Of a DNA stretch of 43,488 nucleotides, positions 34,370-42,807 are shown one piece after another (position 1 is the stretch's first letter; each line of letters begins with the position of its first letter). The notes beneath the pieces are model-generated. The model made no database searches and was not told the DNA's origin. It saw only the letters and a list, made by a program, of their open reading frames with translations. The position numbers and the translations under genes were made by a program. Source of the DNA: Hymenobacter rubripertinctus (GTDB taxonomy: Bacteria > Bacteroidota > Bacteroidia > Cytophagales > Hymenobacteraceae); assembly GCF_003583925.1 (NCBI RefSeq), contig NZ_QYCN01000016.1, positions 45,898 through 89,385 of the forward strand, in the 5' to 3' direction.

Positions 34370-34896
34370 GCAGCCTGGAGGAAGTACGGGTGCCGCCGCA
34401 GTCGGCCCTGCGCGCCACGGCCCAGCGGGCGCACTACCGCGACTGCTACCGCATGGACGTGCCAACCACGGACGTTACGCTGGACGATGCGGTCCGGGCC
34501 TTTTTTCATGGGGCGCCCGCCTGGGTACGGCAGGCCATGGCCCTGCGCGACCGGGTGATGGGCCGCCTCGGCTACCACACCCAAGGCCCCGAGCCGGCGC
34601 AGAGTCTGGAGGGCGTGCGCTTCGAGCCGGGCACCACCCTGGGCCTGTTCCACATCTACGAGCGCCACGAGCGGGAGCTGATTATGGGTAGCGACGACCG
34701 CCACCTCAACTTCCGCGTCTCCATTCTGCTCGACCAGGAGCCAACCCGCACCTGGCTCTACATCACCACCACGGTAGAGCTGCACAACACGATGGGCCGC
34801 CTGTATTTCGGCCTCATCAAGCGCCCCCACCGGTTGGTGGTGCGCAGCATGATGCGCAACATCCGGCAGGCACTGCTAGCCGCTCCCACTGCCTGA
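34366..34896 (+). CDS. DUF2867-like protein
   Basis: 176-residue soluble protein. It begins with an irregular N-terminus, then DVTLDDAVRAFFHGAPAWV near residue 38 and a beta-rich C-terminal half (HERELIMGSDDRHLNFRVS near 105; LHNTMGRLYFGLIKRPHRLVV near 145). This pattern fits DUF2867, a family with an SRPBCC-like fold often found fused to or near oxidoreductases. Its function is unknown. Coupled to the dehydratase by a 4-base overlap, it may bind a hydrophobic intermediate, but that is a guess. Confidence 0.7.
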   Translation: MSSLEEVRVPPQSALRATAQRAHYRDCYRMDVPTTDVTLDDAVRAFFHGAPAWVRQAMALRDRVMGRLGYHTQGPEPAQSLEGVRFEPGTTLGLFHIYERHERELIMGSDDRHLNFRVSILLDQEPTRTWLYITTTVELHNTMGRLYFGLIKRPHRLVVRSMMRNIRQALLAAPTA

Positions 34897-35004
34897 TTCT
34901 CCGCGCTGAGCGGGCGTCTGTTCGCCGCCGGCCCCGCCGCTTTGCCAGGGCCGGGGTACTCCCACTGTCCGCCTTCTTCCTGCTTCCTCAACCTCTCTTC
35001 TCTT

Positions 35005-35238
35005 ATGCCTGTTTCGCGTCGCTACCGGGGGCCACTGCTGCTCTTTTCGCTGGCTATGGTGCTGTTCCACTACCACTCTACCGTGCACTTTTTCTGGTCG
35101 CTGGTGGGCATTAAAGCCACTTTTCCCCTCGATCCTACGGACGGGTGGTGGGCCTTGCTCAAAGGCTTCCTGCCGTTTGGGGCCATGTCCCTGGTGTTTT
35201 TCGCCGGTACTCTCACCAAAAAAATCGCGCGCTCATGA
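35005..35238 (+). CDS. Small two-span membrane protein
   Basis: 77-residue protein with a hydrophobic segment at about 10-35 (LLLFSLAMVLFHYHSTVHFFW) and a second at about 52-70 (LLKGFLPFGAMSLVFFAGTL), ending in KKIARS. The His/Trp-rich first span is notable. ATG 35005 gives a positive-inside start (MPVSRRYRG). It overlaps the following gene by 4 bases. No family recognised; it may be a helper of the MMPL transporter encoded downstream. Confidence 0.7.
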   Translation: MPVSRRYRGPLLLFSLAMVLFHYHSTVHFFWSLVGIKATFPLDPTDGWWALLKGFLPFGAMSLVFFAGTLTKKIARS

Positions 35239-35654
35239 CCTTCCCCGCTAATTATCAACCGCTGGTATGGGTGGCTTTCGGAACAATGGGGGTGGTCAGT
35301 TCCCTGGCGTACTCCGTGTTTTTGTGGAACTGGGTGAAAAGCTGCCGTAGGCCGGAGTTTGCCCATCCGTACTCCAATGCCACCGTGCTCGGCTACATCT
35401 TCCTCTTCATCGGGGGCCTGATGGCCTGCGGCATTGTTGGTCCCCCCGGTTACGCGCTCAGCGACAACCCGGCCCTGGTGAACCGCGACTGGATCATGCG
35501 GGCTTCCATCATGTCGCTGAGCCTGAGCATGGGCGGCTGGCTGTTCACGCTGATCGGCCAGGTGCGGGCGCTGCGTCGGCAGGGCCACGCGGCGGCGGCC
35601 CAAACTGCGGCAGCGGCACCCGTGCCGGCTCCCGAAGCGGTGCTTGTCGGTTAG
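35235..35654 (+). CDS. Small three-span membrane protein
   Basis: 139-residue protein with membrane segments near residues 10-33, 48-66 and 85-105, separated by polar loops (KSCRRPEFAHPYSN; SDNPALVNRDW), and a 30-residue Ala/Pro-rich tail. ATG 35235 overlaps the stop of the preceding small membrane gene, so the two are likely made together. Unrecognised. The pair sits just before the MMPL exporter gene and may form part of its complex. Confidence 0.7.
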   Translation: MTFPANYQPLVWVAFGTMGVVSSLAYSVFLWNWVKSCRRPEFAHPYSNATVLGYIFLFIGGLMACGIVGPPGYALSDNPALVNRDWIMRASIMSLSLSMGGWLFTLIGQVRALRRQGHAAAAQTAAAAPVPAPEAVLVG

Positions 35655-35694
35655 CGCTATCCTAATTCTTCCCATCCTTTCGTCCTGACGTGTT

Positions 35695-38076
35695 ATGCCG
35701 GCTTCTTCCGCGGCTCCCCGAGCCTTCTTCGATGCGTACTTTGAGTTCCTCAGAAAGTGGCGTCACCTCATTGTGTGGGGGATGCTGCTCCTGGTGGTGG
35801 CCCTGACTTCGGGCGTGCGCTTGCTGCGCATCAACGGCGACCTGAACGTTTACTTCGACAAGGACAACCCCCAGATGCAGGGGCTGGAGCACATCCACCG
35901 CGAGTACGAGAAAACGGATAACCTGCTGGTGGTGGTGGCGCCGCGCAACGGCAACGTATTCACCCGCCAAACGCTGGACTTTATAGAGCAGCTGGTGGCG
36001 GAGGCCCAGCGGGCACCCTTCGTGGCGCGGGTCGATGCCCTGACCTCGTACCAGCACGTGAGCAGCTCGGGTGATGATCTGACGGTGCGGAGTCTGGTGG
36101 AAAACGCCCGGACGATGTCGCCCGCCGAGTTGGCCCGAGTCCGCCGGATTGCCCTCGCCGACAGTATGCTGCTCAAGCGTTTGGTGTCGCCCTCGGGGCA
36201 CGTGGCCGGCCTGTTCCTGACCGCCAATTTTCCGAAGAAGGACTTCATTTCCGAAGGCCCCACGCTCATCAAATTCATGCAGGAGGCCCTGGCCCGCCAC
36301 CCTCACCCCGATATCGACGTGCACCTGACGGGCACGGTGATGGTGGACAATGCCTTTGCCGAATCGGGCGCGCAGGACATGGCCACGCTCATTCCGCTCA
36401 TGATTCTGGTGATTACGGCCCTGGTCTACTACTTCAGCCGTTCCTGGATCAGCACCCTCACCTCGCTTGCCATCGTGCTGCTGTCGGCGGCGGTTTCTAT
36501 GGGCATTATCGGCTACATGGGCATGGAAGTAACGGCCTCTCTGACCTCCGGCCCCGTGATGATTATGACCATCGTGATTGCCGACGGGATTCATGTGTTC
36601 ACGTCCGTGATTCTGGCCATGAAGCGGGGGCTGGGCAAGGAGGAGGCCGTGCGCGAAGCGGTGCGCCTGAACATGGTGCCGCTGTTTCTGACGACCCTCA
36701 CCACCGTGCTGGGCTACCTGACCATGAACCTGAGCGACTCGCCCCCGTTCCGCGACCTGGGGAATCTGGTCAGCATCGGGGCCGCCGTGGGTTGGGTGCT
36801 GTCCATTCTCTGGCTGCCGGCCTTGTTGCTGGTGCTGCCCCTGCGCGAGCAAATGGCCCGTACCCAGGCCAAGGTGTTCAACTTCGACTTCGTGGGCGTA
36901 TTCGTCACCCGCAACTGGCGGCGCATCCTGGTGGTAACGGCCCTGACCAGCGCGCTGATGCTGCCCTTTATCACGCGCAACAAGCTCAACGATATGTTCC
37001 TGGACTTCTTCAGCGACTCGCTGCCGGTGAAGCAAGCCACCACTTTTACCGTCAACAACCTGACGGGCATTTACTCCATCGAGTACTCCCTGGGAGCGGG
37101 CCGGGCCGGGGGCGTTACGAGCCAGGCCTACCTGCGCAAGACGGAGGAGTTTGCCAAGTGGTTCCGCCAGCAGCCCCACGTTATTCAGGTGAGTTCGGTG
37201 GTGGACGTGGTCAAGACCCTCAACAAGACCATGCACGGCGACAGCGCCTCCTACTACCGGCTGCCGGCCACCGACGCCCTCGGGGCCCAGTACCTGCTGG
37301 CCTACGAAATGTCGTTGCCCCAGGGACAGAACCTGACCAACCAGATCAACATCGACAAGTCCTCGTCCCGCTTCCGGGTGGTATTTCAGAACATGTACAC
37401 CGAGGACCTGCGGAAAATTGAGCTGGCCGCCAACCAATGGCTGCGCGACCATGCCCCGGCCACCATGTACTTCGACGGGACCAGCACCTCGGTGATGTTC
37501 CGCTACCTGTCCGAAAAAAACATCCGCTTCCTGATCGAGGGGTTCTCGCTGGGCATCCTGACCATCGTTATCTGCCTGATGCTGGCCACCCGCTCGTTCC
37601 GGCTGGGCCTGATTACACTGCTGCCCAACGTGCTGCCGAGTCTCATTGCCTTTAGTATCTGGGGGCTGCTGGTGGGTAAAGTAGGCATGGCCGTGGCCTT
37701 CGTAACGTCCTTCACCCTGGGCATCGTGGTAGACAACACGATTCACTTTATCACCAAATACAAACGCATCCGGCGCGAGCAGGACCTAACGCCCGAAGAG
37801 GCCACGGTGGAAACGTTCCGCGTGGCGGGCTCCTCCATGTTCGTCTCCACCCTGATTCTGGTAGTGGGCTTCCTGGTTCTGGTGCTGTCCCCGTTCCAGC
37901 TCAACTCGCACATGGGCATGCTCAGTGCCCTCACGCTGGCGCTTTCCTTGTTCTACGACTTCCTGCTCACGCCTTCGCTGGTGCTGTTGCTGGAGCGCGG
38001 CCTGCGCCAGCGCGCCACGCCTGCCCCCCGCGCCGCGCCTGCCCCGGACGCCAAGCCTGCAATGGCTACTACCTGA
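35695..38076 (+). CDS. MMPL/RND-family lipid exporter
   Basis: 793-residue transporter with two repeats of one span, a periplasmic domain and five spans each. The first membrane segment is near residues 22-42 (LIVWGMLLLVVALTSGVRLL), the first group of spans near 220-385, and the second near 605-780. Typical features include IVIADGIHVFTS near 295 and its counterpart GIVVDNTIHFITKYK near 675, with Asp residues suited to proton coupling. Pattern and length fit MMPL proteins that move aryl polyenes, flexirubins, hopanoids or lipids. It is followed by a LolA-like carrier and an outer-membrane protein, suggesting transport of the cluster's product toward the outer membrane. Confidence 0.92.
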   Translation: MPASSAAPRAFFDAYFEFLRKWRHLIVWGMLLLVVALTSGVRLLRINGDLNVYFDKDNPQMQGLEHIHREYEKTDNLLVVVAPRNGNVFTRQTLDFIEQLVAEAQRAPFVARVDALTSYQHVSSSGDDLTVRSLVENARTMSPAELARVRRIALADSMLLKRLVSPSGHVAGLFLTANFPKKDFISEGPTLIKFMQEALARHPHPDIDVHLTGTVMVDNAFAESGAQDMATLIPLMILVITALVYYFSRSWISTLTSLAIVLLSAAVSMGIIGYMGMEVTASLTSGPVMIMTIVIADGIHVFTSVILAMKRGLGKEEAVREAVRLNMVPLFLTTLTTVLGYLTMNLSDSPPFRDLGNLVSIGAAVGWVLSILWLPALLLVLPLREQMARTQAKVFNFDFVGVFVTRNWRRILVVTALTSALMLPFITRNKLNDMFLDFFSDSLPVKQATTFTVNNLTGIYSIEYSLGAGRAGGVTSQAYLRKTEEFAKWFRQQPHVIQVSSVVDVVKTLNKTMHGDSASYYRLPATDALGAQYLLAYEMSLPQGQNLTNQINIDKSSSRFRVVFQNMYTEDLRKIELAANQWLRDHAPATMYFDGTSTSVMFRYLSEKNIRFLIEGFSLGILTIVICLMLATRSFRLGLITLLPNVLPSLIAFSIWGLLVGKVGMAVAFVTSFTLGIVVDNTIHFITKYKRIRREQDLTPEEATVETFRVAGSSMFVSTLILVVGFLVLVLSPFQLNSHMGMLSALTLALSLFYDFLLTPSLVLLLERGLRQRATPAPRAAPAPDAKPAMATT

Positions 38077-38085
38077 GTATTCGAT

Positions 38086-38118
38086 GCCGGCTGGCCGGCT
38101 CTTCGCCGGCCAGCCGGC
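38086..38118 (+). terminator. GC-rich hairpin between exporter genes
   Basis: Arms 38086-38099 and 38105-38118 (GCCGGCTGGCCGGC) are perfectly complementary over 14 bases around a 5-base loop. There is no T-run, and the LolA-like gene continues 24 bases later in the same direction. It may therefore be a partial terminator or an RNA-stability element that lowers expression of the two genes that follow. Confidence 0.6.
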
Positions 38119-38142
38119 CTTCACCACTTTCCGCCCTTTCTT

Positions 38143-38934
38143 ATGAACAAGATGCTTGCCGCGCTAGTGCCGGCCGTTCTGCTGGCCGCCGCCGCCCAGG
38201 CCCAGAGCTACGAGAATTCTGACGCCCGCGCCAAGGAAATTATCGGGCACGTGCTGAAAAACACCACCGGCTACGACCACTACGCCGTGGACATGCAGAT
38301 GCAGCTGATCCTGGAAAATGGCAAAAGCTTCCAGCGCCAGATCCGGCAATACGTGGTGGAGCAGCCCGATGATTTTGAGCGCACTGTGGGCGTATTTAAA
38401 ACGCCGGCCGATGTGAAAGGCTCCAAGATACTCATGTACGCCCACGCCGACCGGCCCGATGACCAGTGGCTTTTTCTGCCCGCCCTGAACCGGCCCAAAC
38501 GCATTGCCAACGAGAACAAGTCGGGCGCTTTTTTCGGGAGCGAAATTGCCTTTGAAGACCTGGGTAACGCCAAACTAAAGAAGATGGAACACCATCTGGT
38601 GCGGGAAGAAACATACAAGGGCCGCAACTACTACGTGCTGAAAAGCACGCCCGCCAGCAAGTACACCAGCTACTCCTTCATTGAAATATACATCGACAAA
38701 GCCACCTACCTGGATGGGGAGGTGCGCTACTTCGACAAAAAGGAAAAGCTCTACAAGGTGGATGTGCCGCAGTACCGGCAGTTCAAGAAAAATACCATTT
38801 GGCTGCCGGTGCGCCAGGATATGAAAAACGTGCAGAACGGTCGCACCACTGTCACGACCTGGACTAACTACGACTTCACCTACCAGATCGACCCGTCCTA
38901 TCTGGCCCCGGAGAAGTTCATGAAAATGGAGTAA
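38143..38934 (+). CDS. LolA-like outer-membrane lipid carrier
   Basis: 263-residue periplasmic protein. Signal peptide MNKMLAALVPAVLLAAAAQAQS. The mature part fits the LolA-like outer-membrane lipoprotein-sorting family: DVKGSKILMYAHADRPDDQWLF near 86, LPALNRPKRIANENKSGAFFGSEIAFEDL near 108, and a beta-rich C-terminus with TVTTWTNYDF. Members pair with MMPL exporters in polyene and hopanoid loci, where they are thought to pass a hydrophobic cargo through the periplasm. The gap to the outer-membrane protein gene is 23 bases. Confidence 0.88.
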   Translation: MNKMLAALVPAVLLAAAAQAQSYENSDARAKEIIGHVLKNTTGYDHYAVDMQMQLILENGKSFQRQIRQYVVEQPDDFERTVGVFKTPADVKGSKILMYAHADRPDDQWLFLPALNRPKRIANENKSGAFFGSEIAFEDLGNAKLKKMEHHLVREETYKGRNYYVLKSTPASKYTSYSFIEIYIDKATYLDGEVRYFDKKEKLYKVDVPQYRQFKKNTIWLPVRQDMKNVQNGRTTVTTWTNYDFTYQIDPSYLAPEKFMKME

Positions 38935-38957
38935 CGCGCCTGCTCTTCTGCCTGCTT

Positions 38958-40241
38958 ATGTCTCGGATACTACAATTGCTGGCGGCCTGTTGGCTGCTGC
39001 CGGCGGGCCTGCTGGCCCAGGAGGCCCCCGCACCGCTGCGCGCCGACAGCCTGGGCACCCCGGAAACCGAACCGGCGGCCCGCCCCGAACAATCTGCCGC
39101 CGCTGGCAGAACGCGCCGGTTGCAGAGCGAGTGGTCGGGGCAGATAGCGCTGGAGGGAGCGTGGTTTTACGATGCGGCCTACTTTCCCGACCAGCGGGAT
39201 TCCTACGCCTCGCTGGTTGCCCAGCCCAAATACATCCTGACTGCGGCCCAGGCCGGCCTGAAGCTCACGGTGCGCCCATTCGTGCGGCTCGACGCCGTGG
39301 ACGCCAGCCGCACCCACGCCGATGTGCGCGAGCTGTACGCGAGCTGGAGCCATCATGCCTGGGAAGTGAATGCGGGCGTGCAATCGGTGGCCTGGGGCAA
39401 CATGCTCGGCCCTTCGCTGGTCAACATCCTCAACCAGACCGATGAGCGGGAGGACTTCACCAAGTTCGAGCGGCTGGGCCAACCGTTGCTGGATGTGGCG
39501 CACGTGGGCGAAACCAGCAGCCTGCGCCTGTACGTGGCTCCCGGGTTCCGGCCCAAGGCGTTTCCGGGGGTGCGCAGCCGCTTGTTCTACTTCCCGCTCC
39601 CCATTGCCACGGACCAGCAAACCATTGAGCACGAAAACCGGCCGGCTCTGGCGGCCCGTTACACGCAGCGGGCGGGCAACTTCGACCTGGCCCTTTCGCA
39701 CTTTTACGGCACCAACCGGGCACCGGTCATGCACTTCGACCGCCAGCGGTTCCTGCTGGTGCCCGTTTACCGGACCATCCACCAAACGGGCCTGGAAACG
39801 CAATGGATCCGGGGCAACCTCACCACCAAAGCCGAGTTTACCTACCGGGCCGATGGCAAAAACTACCTGAGCTACAACGCGGGCCTCGAATACCTGTTTG
39901 CCAACCTGAGCGGGCATAACCTGGATGTGCTGCTGGCGGCCGAATACCTGCGGGACCCGTGGAAGAAGGACAACCAGTACCCGTTCGCGGATATGTTTTT
40001 CACGGCGGCCCGCCTGACCCTGGGGGGCTTGCACACATCCGAGCTTGCCATCCATCTGCTCACGAACCGCGCATCCTGGACGCCCTTGCTCAACGTGGAA
40101 GCGAAGCGGCATTTTGCTGAGCACTGGCAGGCCACCCTGGGCTGGACGAGCTACGTCGGCCCGGCCCTGGTGGCTACGGATGCGCTCAGCGTGATTCAGT
40201 ACAACAGCGCGGTGCAGCTGGGCCTGCGCCGTTACTGGTAA
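38958..40241 (+). CDS. Outer-membrane beta-barrel protein (DUF1302-like)
   Basis: 427-residue protein with signal peptide MSRILQLLAACWLLPAGLLAQ, a Pro/Ala/Glu-rich linker to about residue 55, and then alternating strands ending in Arg-Arg-Tyr-Trp, an outer-membrane assembly signal. VRELYASWSHHAWEVNAGVQ near 116 and WGNMLGPSLVNILNQTDERED near 143 recall the DUF1302 porin-like family that accompanies RND/MMPL exporters. Probably the outer-membrane end of the export route. Its last 56 bases overlap the 3' end of the PPTase gene on the opposite strand. Confidence 0.8.
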   Translation: MSRILQLLAACWLLPAGLLAQEAPAPLRADSLGTPETEPAARPEQSAAAGRTRRLQSEWSGQIALEGAWFYDAAYFPDQRDSYASLVAQPKYILTAAQAGLKLTVRPFVRLDAVDASRTHADVRELYASWSHHAWEVNAGVQSVAWGNMLGPSLVNILNQTDEREDFTKFERLGQPLLDVAHVGETSSLRLYVAPGFRPKAFPGVRSRLFYFPLPIATDQQTIEHENRPALAARYTQRAGNFDLALSHFYGTNRAPVMHFDRQRFLLVPVYRTIHQTGLETQWIRGNLTTKAEFTYRADGKNYLSYNAGLEYLFANLSGHNLDVLLAAEYLRDPWKKDNQYPFADMFFTAARLTLGGLHTSELAIHLLTNRASWTPLLNVEAKRHFAEHWQATLGWTSYVGPALVATDALSVIQYNSAVQLGLRRYW

Positions 40242-40974
40242 GCTGAGCAGCCAGCGCCTCGAAGGCGTAACAGTAGCCATCGGCCTGCACGGTGGCCGCC
40301 GCCGGCACCGCCAAGGCCAGCATGGCGGAGCCCAGGTGAAAAACGGCGGCGCTCAGGTGGGGGAAGAAGTGAAAGCGCACCTCGCAATAGCCGTTCATGG
40401 CTGTCAGCCCGGTTACTTCGAACAACGGAAACGGGGAGCTCAGGCCCGTGCGCAGCAGCTTCGCCAGCGCCTCCTTCGCCGCCCAGAGCGCCGTCGCGCC
40501 CCACTCGCCCTGGTTGGCTATCAACGCATGCTCCGTTGCTGTGAGCCGGGTAGCCAGCGCCCGGCCCGGCCGCTGGCTGATCAGCTCAATATCCAAGCCC
40601 ATCGGAACCTGCTCCCGGAAAGCCAGCGCCCCCACCCAGGCCGGCCCGGCGTGGCTGATACTGATGCCGTGACCGTGCAGGCCGTCGCCGGCCACCAGCG
40701 GTTGGCCAAAGCAGCCGGGTTGGATCGCCATTTCCGGCGCGCGGGTTGCCACCCCCAGTGCAGCCAGCCCGCGCTTGGCCAGCATGCGGCCGTGCAAAAA
40801 CTCCCGCTGCCGGGTCCGGCGGGTCTGCGCATCGTAGGTGCGTTGCTCCACGGGGTGCAGCCAGTCGGCAGGGGCGAGGGGCTCCCGCGCCAGGGGCTCC
40901 AGGTGCAGTATGGCGACGGGCTGAGGGCTTTCCCCCGGCCGGGCGCGCGTGCAAACCAAATATTCACCCGGCAT
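40186..40974 (-). CDS. 4'-phosphopantetheinyl transferase (Sfp type)
   Basis: 262-residue Sfp-type enzyme. ISISHAG at residues 104-110, GLDIE with the Mg ligands Asp128 and Glu130, and the WAAKEALAKL block with Glu168 complete the family signature. It would convert the pathway ACP (24384-24644) to its active form. Divergent from the TetR gene with only 32 bases between start codons, so the two promoters must overlap each other or the coding ends. The C-terminus runs 56 bases into the opposite-strand barrel gene. The last 25 residues are likely disordered. Confidence 0.9.
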   Translation of the reverse strand: MPGEYLVCTRARPGESPQPVAILHLEPLAREPLAPADWLHPVEQRTYDAQTRRTRQREFLHGRMLAKRGLAALGVATRAPEMAIQPGCFGQPLVAGDGLHGHGISISHAGPAWVGALAFREQVPMGLDIELISQRPGRALATRLTATEHALIANQGEWGATALWAAKEALAKLLRTGLSSPFPLFEVTGLTAMNGYCEVRFHFFPHLSAAVFHLGSAMLALAVPAAATVQADGYCYAFEALAAQLTSNGAGPAAPRCCTESR

Positions 40975-41006
40975 CGCTAGTGCAATATGTCGCCAGCAAA
41001 AAGCGA

Positions 41007-41600
41007 ATGGAACCTGTTACTCAAGACCATCTTCGAAGTCGTATTTTAGCGGTTGCCCACCAGCTGCAACACGGGCAGGAGCTGCGCCAGCTCAACATGC
41101 GCCGGCTCGCTCAGCACGTAGGCTGTTGCCCGGGCGCTATCTACTATCATTTTCGCAGCAAGCAGGACCTGCTCTGCACCATCCACCAGGGCTGCATGGA
41201 AACGCTGTTGGAGCAGTTGCACGCCTGTCCCAACACGAGCCCCCTCACCAGACTGGTGGCCATGAGCCAGGGGCTGCTGCGCTTCGCCGGCAGCTGCCCC
41301 GATTCTTTCGACCAGCTTTTTCAGGCTGATGCCGGCCGCCACTCGGCAAGCACGGCCGAAAAAGAAATGGCCGCTGTCGGGCAATTAATTCAGGCCCGGT
41401 TTGTCGTGGCAGTTCAGCAACAGGTTGGCCCTGCCCCACAAGCCCCCCATGCTACGGATATGCTTGCAACGCTGGTTTGGTATTTTCTCTATGGGCTTGC
41501 CCTGAAGCAGAGGGTGGAAAAGGAAAATAATCATCAAAATGAAAATTCGGCGGAAATGCTTTTATTTTCCTTTCTAGGCTTATTAAAACATGCTACGTAA
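41007..41600 (+). CDS. TetR-family transcriptional regulator
   Basis: 197-residue regulator. The N-terminal helix-turn-helix lies at about residues 28-50 (LNMRRLAQHVGCCPGAIYYHFRSKQDLL), with the YYHF signature of TetR. The C-terminal part is all-helical with a hydrophobic tail, as usual for ligand binding. GTG 40980 is an alternative start. Divergent from the PPTase gene and convergent, with an 8-base overlap, to the PqsH-like gene. It probably controls one or both, perhaps in response to the quinolone product (inference). Confidence 0.85.
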   Translation: MEPVTQDHLRSRILAVAHQLQHGQELRQLNMRRLAQHVGCCPGAIYYHFRSKQDLLCTIHQGCMETLLEQLHACPNTSPLTRLVAMSQGLLRFAGSCPDSFDQLFQADAGRHSASTAEKEMAAVGQLIQARFVVAVQQQVGPAPQAPHATDMLATLVWYFLYGLALKQRVEKENNHQNENSAEMLLFSFLGLLKHAT

Positions 41601-42738
41601 GGGAATCTAATTCCAATGCGAATAATTTTTCATTTTGCTTGCGGCTAATAAACGCCGGGGTCAGGCGCATCAGGGTATTGCGCAGGCGGCAGGCCATCGG
41701 ATTTTGCAGGTGGGCCAACTTGCCCACGTTCCAGCTGGTGGTCGTAACGAGCGCCGTTTTAGCGTGCCGGGTTTCATAGAAGCGCCGAAATATGGGGGCC
41801 ACCTCGGTGCCGCTCGTAAATAATTCGGCCAGCGTGTAGGCATCCACAATTGCCTGGCAGGCTCCCTGCCCGAGGTTGGGGGTAGTGGCGTGGGCAGCAT
41901 CCCCGATCAGGCAAACCGCGCCCTGCTCCCAGGTGCTCAAGGGCTTGAAATCCAGAATCTCATGGGTCATGATCTGAGCCGCCGAAGTATGGCTCAGAAT
42001 CTGGCCGACAAGCGGGGCGAAATCGCGGAACAGCTGCTGCAACTGCGCGGGACTCTGCGGAGTCAGGTCGAGCCCGGTAGCCAGGGCATACCAGTACACG
42101 TGCGTAGCGGAAATATGCGTGAATCCGAACCGTAAGCCCGTTCCCCAGGCCTCCTGTAGGCAGTGCTGCGCCGCCGCCGGCAGGCGGTAGGCGGCAATAC
42201 CACGCCAGCAGATTTGCCCGGCTTTGCGGATGGTGCTCTCCGTGGTTACCGCATTGCGCACAACCGAATGAATGCCATCGGCCCCGATGACGGCATCATA
42301 CCTTTCCCGGGTACCATCCCCGAACTGAAGATCAGCGCCCTGGCCCGGCACCACTTCCACCCGCTCCACCCGCTTATTGAGCCGGAACTGGCCGGCGGGC
42401 AAGTGCTCGAGCAGGATGCGCTGCAACTCGGCCCGGTGAATGGCCAGACTTCCGGCCCCGTTGAGGCGCTCGAAATAAGCAAGGTCGCTACGGGAAATAG
42501 GGTGCAGCTGCGCATCGGTGATGCGTAGCTCGCTAATCGGGTGACCCGCGTTCCGGAGCGCCGCCAATAGGCCAAGCCGCTGCAATACCTGCGTCGCGTT
42601 GTTGGCCAGAATTATTCCCGCGCCCACGGGTTTTAGCTCCGCGCTGGTTTCAAATACCGTGGCGGATATGCCTTTCCGGTGCAGGGCAATGGCGGTTGTT
42701 AACCCGCCGATACCACCACCTACAATTGCAATTTTCAT
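41593..42738 (-). CDS. pqsH: PqsH-like FAD monooxygenase (quinolone 3-hydroxylase candidate)
   Basis: 381-residue class A flavin monooxygenase (PqsH 382). FAD motif VGGGIGGLTTAIAL at residue 6, KPVGAGIILANNATQVL near 36, IGADGIHSVVR near 150, ICWRGIAAYRL near 170, RFGFTHISATHVYWYA near 195, and the FAD-ribityl block LIGDAAHATTPNLGQG near 282, here with its normal Asp. These match PqsH as I recall it, but the family also includes many salicylate-hydroxylase-like enzymes, so the assignment rests partly on context. PqsH hydroxylates position 3 of 2-alkyl-4-quinolones to give PQS-type signals. Encoded apart from the main operon on the opposite strand. Confidence 0.72.
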   Translation of the reverse strand: MKIAIVGGGIGGLTTAIALHRKGISATVFETSAELKPVGAGIILANNATQVLQRLGLLAALRNAGHPISELRITDAQLHPISRSDLAYFERLNGAGSLAIHRAELQRILLEHLPAGQFRLNKRVERVEVVPGQGADLQFGDGTRERYDAVIGADGIHSVVRNAVTTESTIRKAGQICWRGIAAYRLPAAAQHCLQEAWGTGLRFGFTHISATHVYWYALATGLDLTPQSPAQLQQLFRDFAPLVGQILSHTSAAQIMTHEILDFKPLSTWEQGAVCLIGDAAHATTPNLGQGACQAIVDAYTLAELFTSGTEVAPIFRRFYETRHAKTALVTTTSWNVGKLAHLQNPMACRLRNTLMRLTPAFISRKQNEKLFALELDSLT

Positions 42739-42807
42739 GTAGTAACATATAATATGAATGACGGGCCTAGTTACTCATTAAATTTTTAAAAACGATGAAA
42801 GGGAGGG

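Noticed and set aside
35662..37746. A 694-residue open frame on the minus strand across the MMPL gene
   Set aside because: It is rich in His, Gln, Gly and Val with no motif and mirrors the high-GC third positions of the real transporter gene.
19822..42738. Classification as a standard flexirubin or aryl-polyene cluster
   Set aside because: The tyrosine/histidine ammonia-lyase, DarA/DarB pair and acyltransferases expected there are absent, and the three KAS III proteins, ligase and MBL protein fit Pqs proteins much better. Only chain building and export resemble those clusters.
19822..42738. Ladderane-type cluster suggested by KS pair, CrtI-like and MBL genes
   Set aside because: No radical SAM enzymes are present and the MBL protein is specifically PqsE-like.
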